Virus record (IMG/VR): IMGVR_UViG_3300034375_012321
Location: 1 to 26,135 of that record
Length of the DNA: 26,135 nt
Direction: 5' to 3' (one strand)
Source: a virus
Positions 23,401-26,135 of the stretch are shown piece by piece. Both the position numbers and the translations under genes were made by a program. How positions within the stretch are numbered: position 1 is the first letter of the stretch; the number at the start of each line of letters is the position of its first letter. The notes below the pieces were generated by a model, which was not told where the DNA came from, did no database searches, and saw only the letters and a list, made by a program, of their open reading frames with translations.

Positions 23401-24896
23401 TAGGCCAACAGGCTGTGCGACACCAAGTGCGCGGAACTTTCCCCAAGGGCAGCCAGAGCCTGGAGAACATCCGTAAGGGTGAGAGCATCATCCTGGGTGA
23501 CGCGGGTCTGACCAGCCGCCTGTTGGACAACACGATTCCAGCATCTCAGGAGATGTCGGAGTTCTGGAAGTTCTACGACCGAACGAACGCCCTCTACAAG
23601 TCTACGCAGACGGTGTTTAACCCTGCGTTCTTCATTCGTAACACCCTTACCAACTTCTTCCAAACCAGGGCAGCCGGGGGCAGTATTCGTAACTTCGGTG
23701 CAGCACAACTTGTCGCTGCTCGGATGCTTGGAAACCTCCCTGACAACACTGCAATCGACGGCTCTGGGGTTGTTGGATTCAAAGGTCGCACCAGGGCGTT
23801 GGAGAAGTTGAAGGCCGACGCTACTAACGAAGCCGTCGAAGCTCGCCTTGCCGCCCGTTTCGATGACGCAGATGACCTTGTCCCTATCTACCAAGTTGGG
23901 GACACCCCAATGGGGGAAGATGAACTCCTCAAGTTTTTCGCAGAGCGCGGTCTGTTCAACGACCTGAAGGTTACTGAAGAACTTCGCGTCGGAGCTATGA
24001 CTCCTGAAGAGTTTGTAGCTGGTTTGAAGCGAGGCGAGAAGTCGCGCATGGAGGATTTCCGCGACAGTGCATCTGCCGTCGAAATCCACAACCGTCTCTC
24101 GGCGGCGATGACCCTCATTCTGGATGGTAAGTCCCCAGAGCTTGCTTTGCAGAAAGCCCTGGATGTCCACGGCGATTACTCCAAGCTGTCGAAGTTTGAG
24201 CGTGATGTTGGCCGTCGAGTTGCGGCCTTCTATACCTTCTCCCGTCGAGTGCTTCCACAGATGGCAAAGTCCATCGATAAGGATCCAAGGATGTTGACGG
24301 CCATCAACCGCCTGTCCAACAACTCGGACTGGATTGGTGTTGACCAGTATGGCAACCTCAAGATCGAGCATGATGGTCTGGAGGCTAACCTTAGCTCGAT
24401 TGCACTGCCGGTCGAAGCTGCCGCACTGATCGTCGGAACTATTGACTCGGTTAATAGTTTTGCGGGCCTTGACGAGCAAGCGCCTAGAGGTTTAGGTCAA
24501 CCCAGAGGTGTCACCAAGTTGGCTGGCGGTGGTACTGCGGGCCTGTTGATGTCTCTCTTCGGTATGGACCCGAACCGAGAGCCTGGACTTGGCTCTGCGG
24601 CGGAGTACACAGTGCAAGCTAACACCTTTACTCGGATGGCGATGAAGTACGCCGATGCCGTCTACAACGACAAACCACTGGACGAGAACCTTTGGGCAGC
24701 CACTTTCCTCCCGGTCAAGATCCGTAAAGACCCAGCCTACCGCCGCAAACAGCGCGTAAAGATTGGCGATGCGCTGCTCCGAGAAATCAACTTTGAGATC
24801 GGTCAAACCAATAACCCCAACAAAATCCGCAAGCTCAAAGAAGAGCAAGCCCGAGTCCTAGAAGCCCGCAACTCGCTGTTGCAGGAACTCCGATGA
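20442..24896 (+). CDS. Giant internal virion (ejection) protein; T7 gp16-like by position
   Basis: A 1484-residue protein, the largest of the ejection trio (T7 gp16 is 1318). The N-terminus (MSNWLERGINATIGLPYQLI... GFLLDTLLDPSTYLTFG) has amphipathic helices. The middle (about residues 550-770) is long charged helix. Near residue 1059 is VFNPAFFIRNTLTNFFQT, a short motif I associate with large phage virion proteins, and AAFYTFSRRVLPQMAKSI follows near residue 1265. A hydrophobic stretch IALPVEAAALIVGTID (about 1317-1332) may contact membrane. No lytic transglycosylase signature (the N-terminal enzyme of T7 gp16) was recognised, so cell-wall opening may come from elsewhere. AAAGAGG at 20424-20430 precedes ATG 20442. 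The stop overlaps the next start as ATGA. The call rests on gene order, size and composition. Confidence 0.65.
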   Translation: MSNWLERGINATIGLPYQLITRAWYAMEDEDTELFSAQGILAPELIPVLGAFMGDHSRAKYASDIALDIYDKRLSGTQGFLLDTLLDPSTYLTFGTSGAFKGLGSAARNLNRAGGKSARVRNLMVKHKAAGSTYDEFVEELKTLPEAKTDRRIKKVINMNRGGFGTTKQAEKIRARRLKDAGKEVPTDKKVTLKDVIEQGEVEELALQFPFLASSRVVIGAGKVGKFLDAATLGRLNKQRGWFSNFGRASLAPAKFVNDYFASPILKSTVIPAMDALSGNRASWMGAFLSGLTKKVDPAVKTTLQGASKAYENFVSESSKFFQGDFTFQRAAKAANALHPESLVPTTVLFSPGKKKYQSKKLADLLLVEESFILEELASGKTVDDILEEQFSFRYVDETAKFRMQAKAEGVDLTDPDAVAKFDQKLRKIFINDRDLGSIPALDYGNMSRVDAYIAARKSGVKPSELRKLVKKHNGNIQRAFEDIYGALNPAIDANSDIYKAFEKGQLDIGIAAQLPKSYENAPGSVRLGWLKGKEIRDYLTRKFDPLGGKSVNKAINEMEFEGQRRLDSASRAVFQDTREIHRDMESLVAELARIGNTSEIRTFDDLDKVLGMHQQATPQVEEVLAVLRRLETSGTKAAKTELANLEELAQRMTGAAELAKIASPKMEDAARELAELAQELRTAIYDKDLVAGKIRLTDTFGSRLESVGEFIRTSNHEALEKMFGISDQTPKAKQLLDKLLSQNAKLARYASGLGADDQLAYFPRLFDKDLRKSLNRLFDRAEAAGMDNQLVKSLKRRVEARNLTVQEYNELLIEARKVGVGDEAFEETSKFLRIQRPVAPEALKAAKSILGRKIMNDQPYLSDLMEAANKAQDPKTKKLLEKAVRDAAAPMNESWLSAFAHRSNLAKRQLVAEDYIDGILREGNKHADSRLTLMSGTVNKVHRVGDDTVIELQVADGDMRLLNVSEMGRSGMGVRNMGKVSKGKTIGQQAVRHQVRGTFPKGSQSLENIRKGESIILGDAGLTSRLLDNTIPASQEMSEFWKFYDRTNALYKSTQTVFNPAFFIRNTLTNFFQTRAAGGSIRNFGAAQLVAARMLGNLPDNTAIDGSGVVGFKGRTRALEKLKADATNEAVEARLAARFDDADDLVPIYQVGDTPMGEDELLKFFAERGLFNDLKVTEELRVGAMTPEEFVAGLKRGEKSRMEDFRDSASAVEIHNRLSAAMTLILDGKSPELALQKALDVHGDYSKLSKFERDVGRRVAAFYTFSRRVLPQMAKSIDKDPRMLTAINRLSNNSDWIGVDQYGNLKIEHDGLEANLSSIALPVEAAALIVGTIDSVNSFAGLDEQAPRGLGQPRGVTKLAGGGTAGLLMSLFGMDPNREPGLGSAAEYTVQANTFTRMAMKYADAVYNDKPLDENLWAATFLPVKIRKDPAYRRKQRVKIGDALLREINFEIGQTNNPNKIRKLKEEQARVLEARNSLLQELR

Positions 24897-25057
24897 CCAT
24901 CCCCCTCACCGAAGCCCTCCTCGGCCTGATCGCCGCCATTCTCCTGTGGACAGTCACAGAGCTATGGAAAATCTCTAAGGTTGTCGCTGGTATGCAAGCG
25001 CACTCTGAGGACACCAACCGCCGTCTAGAACGCCTTGAAGATCGTACTGCTCTTTAG
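24893..25057 (+). CDS. 54-residue single-pass membrane protein, lysis candidate
   Basis: A short gene starting at ATG 24893, overlapping the ejection-protein stop (ATGA). It encodes MTIPLTEALLGLIAAILLW... with one clear membrane helix (about residues 6-25) and a polar, charged tail with heptad-like spacing (EDTNRRLERLEDRTAL). A small one-helix protein with a cytoplasmic or periplasmic coiled tail fits a pinholin, an antiholin or the inner-membrane half of a spanin, though it is short for the last. It overlaps the 94-residue gene by 23 bp in another frame, the kind of nesting seen in lysis cassettes. Expression is likely coupled to the upstream gene. Role inferred. Confidence 0.6.
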   Translation: MTIPLTEALLGLIAAILLWTVTELWKISKVVAGMQAHSEDTNRRLERLEDRTAL

Positions 25058-25319
25058 CCTAATCCTGGCATCATGCGGGCTGCTTCCAACCAACAGCGCC
25101 CCAGCAGAGTTGGGAAAGTCTCCGACCACCACCCAAGCCCTAGTGGCCGCAGTGCCGGAAGCGGTGACGGCATTGACGGGGTTGGTGGAGAGCCTGATCA
25201 TCACGGCAATCATCGCGTCCCTGATGTTCCGCTCAGTGAGGATGGCAGTAGCAGCGATGCTGGTCGCGTTCTACCAACGCATCGAGAACTTCTTCAAGCC
25301 CTCAAGTACATCATCCTAG
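25035..25319 (+). CDS. 94-residue lipoprotein with C-terminal membrane segment, candidate unimolecular spanin or holin
   Basis: Starts at TTG 25035. The N-terminus is a compact signal (MKIVLLFSLILASCG) with a lipobox L11-A12-S13-C14, predicting a lipid-anchored Cys14. A short polar linker rich in Pro/Thr (about residues 17-34) follows. Then come hydrophobic stretches at about residues 36-52 and 53-81, ending YQRIENFFKP. An N-terminal lipobox plus a C-terminal transmembrane helix is the layout of unimolecular spanins such as T1 gp11, which fuse outer and inner membranes. The linker here is far shorter than in T1 gp11, so a holin-like role or a different membrane protein is also possible. The lipobox is directly visible; function is inference. 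Confidence 0.5.
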   Translation: MKIVLLFSLILASCGLLPTNSAPAELGKSPTTTQALVAAVPEAVTALTGLVESLIITAIIASLMFRSVRMAVAAMLVAFYQRIENFFKPSSTSS

Positions 25320-25359
25320 TCCTGATTTTGGTGAGCCTCCTGGTACTATTGAGAGCGCG

Positions 25360-25548
25360 ATGGACTCCCTCTACGACAAACTGCTAGATGCCTGTGTCGA
25401 ATACGGACCCCTCATCATGGATCTTTGCGTCTGCCGCCAGTGCGGTGTCACCCAGTTTGTTGTCGTGCCCGTCGATCGTGGCTTTGAAGGCGGACTTTGC
25501 CCTGAGTGCGGCAAACCCGGACTCGATCAAGTAGAGGTAGAGCCTTGA
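25360..25548 (+). CDS. Zinc-ribbon miniprotein
   Basis: A 62-residue protein with paired cysteine knuckles C25-x2-C28 (VCRQCGV) and C47-x2-C50 (LCPECGK), separated by a beta-like stretch (TQFVVVPVDRGFEGG). This is a textbook single zinc ribbon with a helical N-terminus and acidic C-terminus (QVEVEP). Function unknown; such proteins often bind nucleic acid or protein partners. The stop TGA at 25546 overlaps the TTG start of the phosphoesterase gene (TTGA), so the two may be co-translated. A 40-bp gap before the ATG holds no clear ribosome site. Confidence 0.7.
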   Translation: MDSLYDKLLDACVEYGPLIMDLCVCRQCGVTQFVVVPVDRGFEGGLCPECGKPGLDQVEVEP

Positions 25549-26135
25549 AAACCCTGGTACTCAACGATGTCCATGTGCCTTTCCACAGTGCCAAGTGGCA
25601 GAGGAAGGTGGAGGAGTACATCACCAAAGATCAGCCCGACAAGATCGTCCTAGCCGGGGACATCGCTGACTACCACGCCCTGTCGCAGCACCGCCGCAAC
25701 CCCAAGTGGGAGGACAACCTTGAAGCCGAGGTGGCCGCGCACGGCAACTGGCTCGATGCCCTCCGCGTCCTAGCTAAGAAGGCCGAGATCGTCTACATCG
25801 AGGGCAACCACGAAGCGCGTTGGAACAGTTACATCCAGAACCGCGCCCCCGTGATCCGCAACCTTGGCGTTGACTGGCCTGAGTATGTGGGCATCGCGGA
25901 CTTCGACATCCGCATGGTCAGGTCAGGCCACAAGGTCGGATGCGGCCAAGGGCAAAAGGTCGCTATCTATCACGGCCACGAAGGGCGGCTCGGGTCGAGC
26001 AAGTTCGGTGGCGGGTTGGCCCTGCGGTTCGCGCTCAACCACGGCTGCAACGCGCACATCGGGCATACCCACAAACAGGGCACACTGTTCGGGCAGTGCG
26101 GTAAGAAGCTCGTCTACGGTCACGAAGGTGGCTTC
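25545..26135 (+). CDS. Calcineurin-like metallophosphoesterase (3' end beyond window)
   Basis: An open frame from TTG 25545 that runs to the window edge (197 codons, no stop), so the C-terminus is missing. The five metal-ligand motifs of the calcineurin-like superfamily are visible in order: D8-V-H10, G38-D39, G87-N88-H89-E90, H143-G-H145, and G173-H174-T-H176 (NDVH, GDIADYH, GNHEAR, HGHEG, GHTHK). These bind two metals and cleave phosphomono- or phosphodiesters. The substrate cannot be told from this; phage members may act on nucleotides or nucleic acids, and some are assembled into virions. It begins TTGA, overlapping the upstream zinc-ribbon stop. The strong motif set makes the family call firm even though partial. 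Confidence 0.92.
   Translation, partial: MKTLVLNDVHVPFHSAKWQRKVEEYITKDQPDKIVLAGDIADYHALSQHRRNPKWEDNLEAEVAAHGNWLDALRVLAKKAEIVYIEGNHEARWNSYIQNRAPVIRNLGVDWPEYVGIADFDIRMVRSGHKVGCGQGQKVAIYHGHEGRLGSSKFGGGLALRFALNHGCNAHIGHTHKQGTLFGQCGKKLVYGHEGGF

Noticed and set aside
23241-24479. Minus-strand open frame of 412 codons under the giant ejection gene
   Set aside because: Antisense shadow with no motif; the + strand frame continues uninterrupted and is one large protein.
24893-25319. Classical Rz/Rz1 two-part spanin pair
   Set aside because: The first protein is too short to be an inner-membrane spanin with a periplasmic coil, and the lipoprotein has extra membrane segments not found in Rz1.
25073-25387. 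104-codon frame overlapping the lipobox gene as a separate gene
   Set aside because: Its first two thirds are polar low-complexity typical of an out-of-frame reading; only the hydrophobic end is suggestive, so it is kept as an observation and not called as a gene.

Overview
The window is the late (virion-structure) half of a tailed double-stranded DNA phage genome with short-tailed, podovirus-like architecture. Every credible gene lies on the + strand, packed with overlaps or gaps of a few bases. The gene set is diagnostic: terminase large subunit, portal, scaffold, major capsid protein, head-tail adaptor, tail nozzle, then three ejection proteins whose sizes (251, 704 and 1484 residues) parallel phage T7 gp14, gp15 and gp16. 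The host cannot be named from the sequence. A probable lipoprotein with a lipobox in the last kilobase and a Fur-box-like dyad upstream both hint at a Gram-negative host. Base composition is moderately GC-rich. No integrase, repressor, tRNA, transposase or CRISPR array was seen.

Layout. 1-372: a non-coding region with C/G-rich low-complexity sequence, three perfectly spaced 35-bp tandem repeats built from TTCA-N4-TGAA dyads, and a 19-bp Fur-box-like palindrome. 373-4955: two virion surface genes, a repeat-rich tail fibre and a 696-residue protein with a clan GH-A-like glycoside hydrolase core, probably a receptor-degrading enzyme. 4980-8617: packaging motor (TerL) and portal. 8634-10910: small zinc-finger protein, scaffold and major capsid protein, the last with the strongest ribosome-binding site in the window. 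10913-17561: head-tail adaptor, a 190-residue structural protein, a 1671-residue nozzle-like protein enlarged by several probable concanavalin/LamG-like modules, and an 86-residue protein. 17564-24896: the three ejection proteins. 24893-25357: a candidate lysis patch of small membrane proteins (54 and 94 residues) in overlapping frames. 25360-26135: a zinc-ribbon miniprotein and a calcineurin-like metallophosphoesterase cut by the window end.

How it works together. TerL packages DNA through the portal into a shell assembled from capsid protein on the scaffold. The adaptor and nozzle close the portal and form the stubby tail. The fibre and the GH-A-like enzyme are the likely host-contact parts, and the three internal proteins would form the DNA-ejection conduit. 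Many start codons are GTG or TTG, and three junctions are TAATG, which suggests heavy use of translational coupling. No small terminase subunit, endolysin or RNA polymerase was recognised. The most unusual points are the operator-like repeat region, the GH-A-like virion enzyme placed ahead of terL, the enlarged nozzle, and the compact overlapping membrane-protein cluster.
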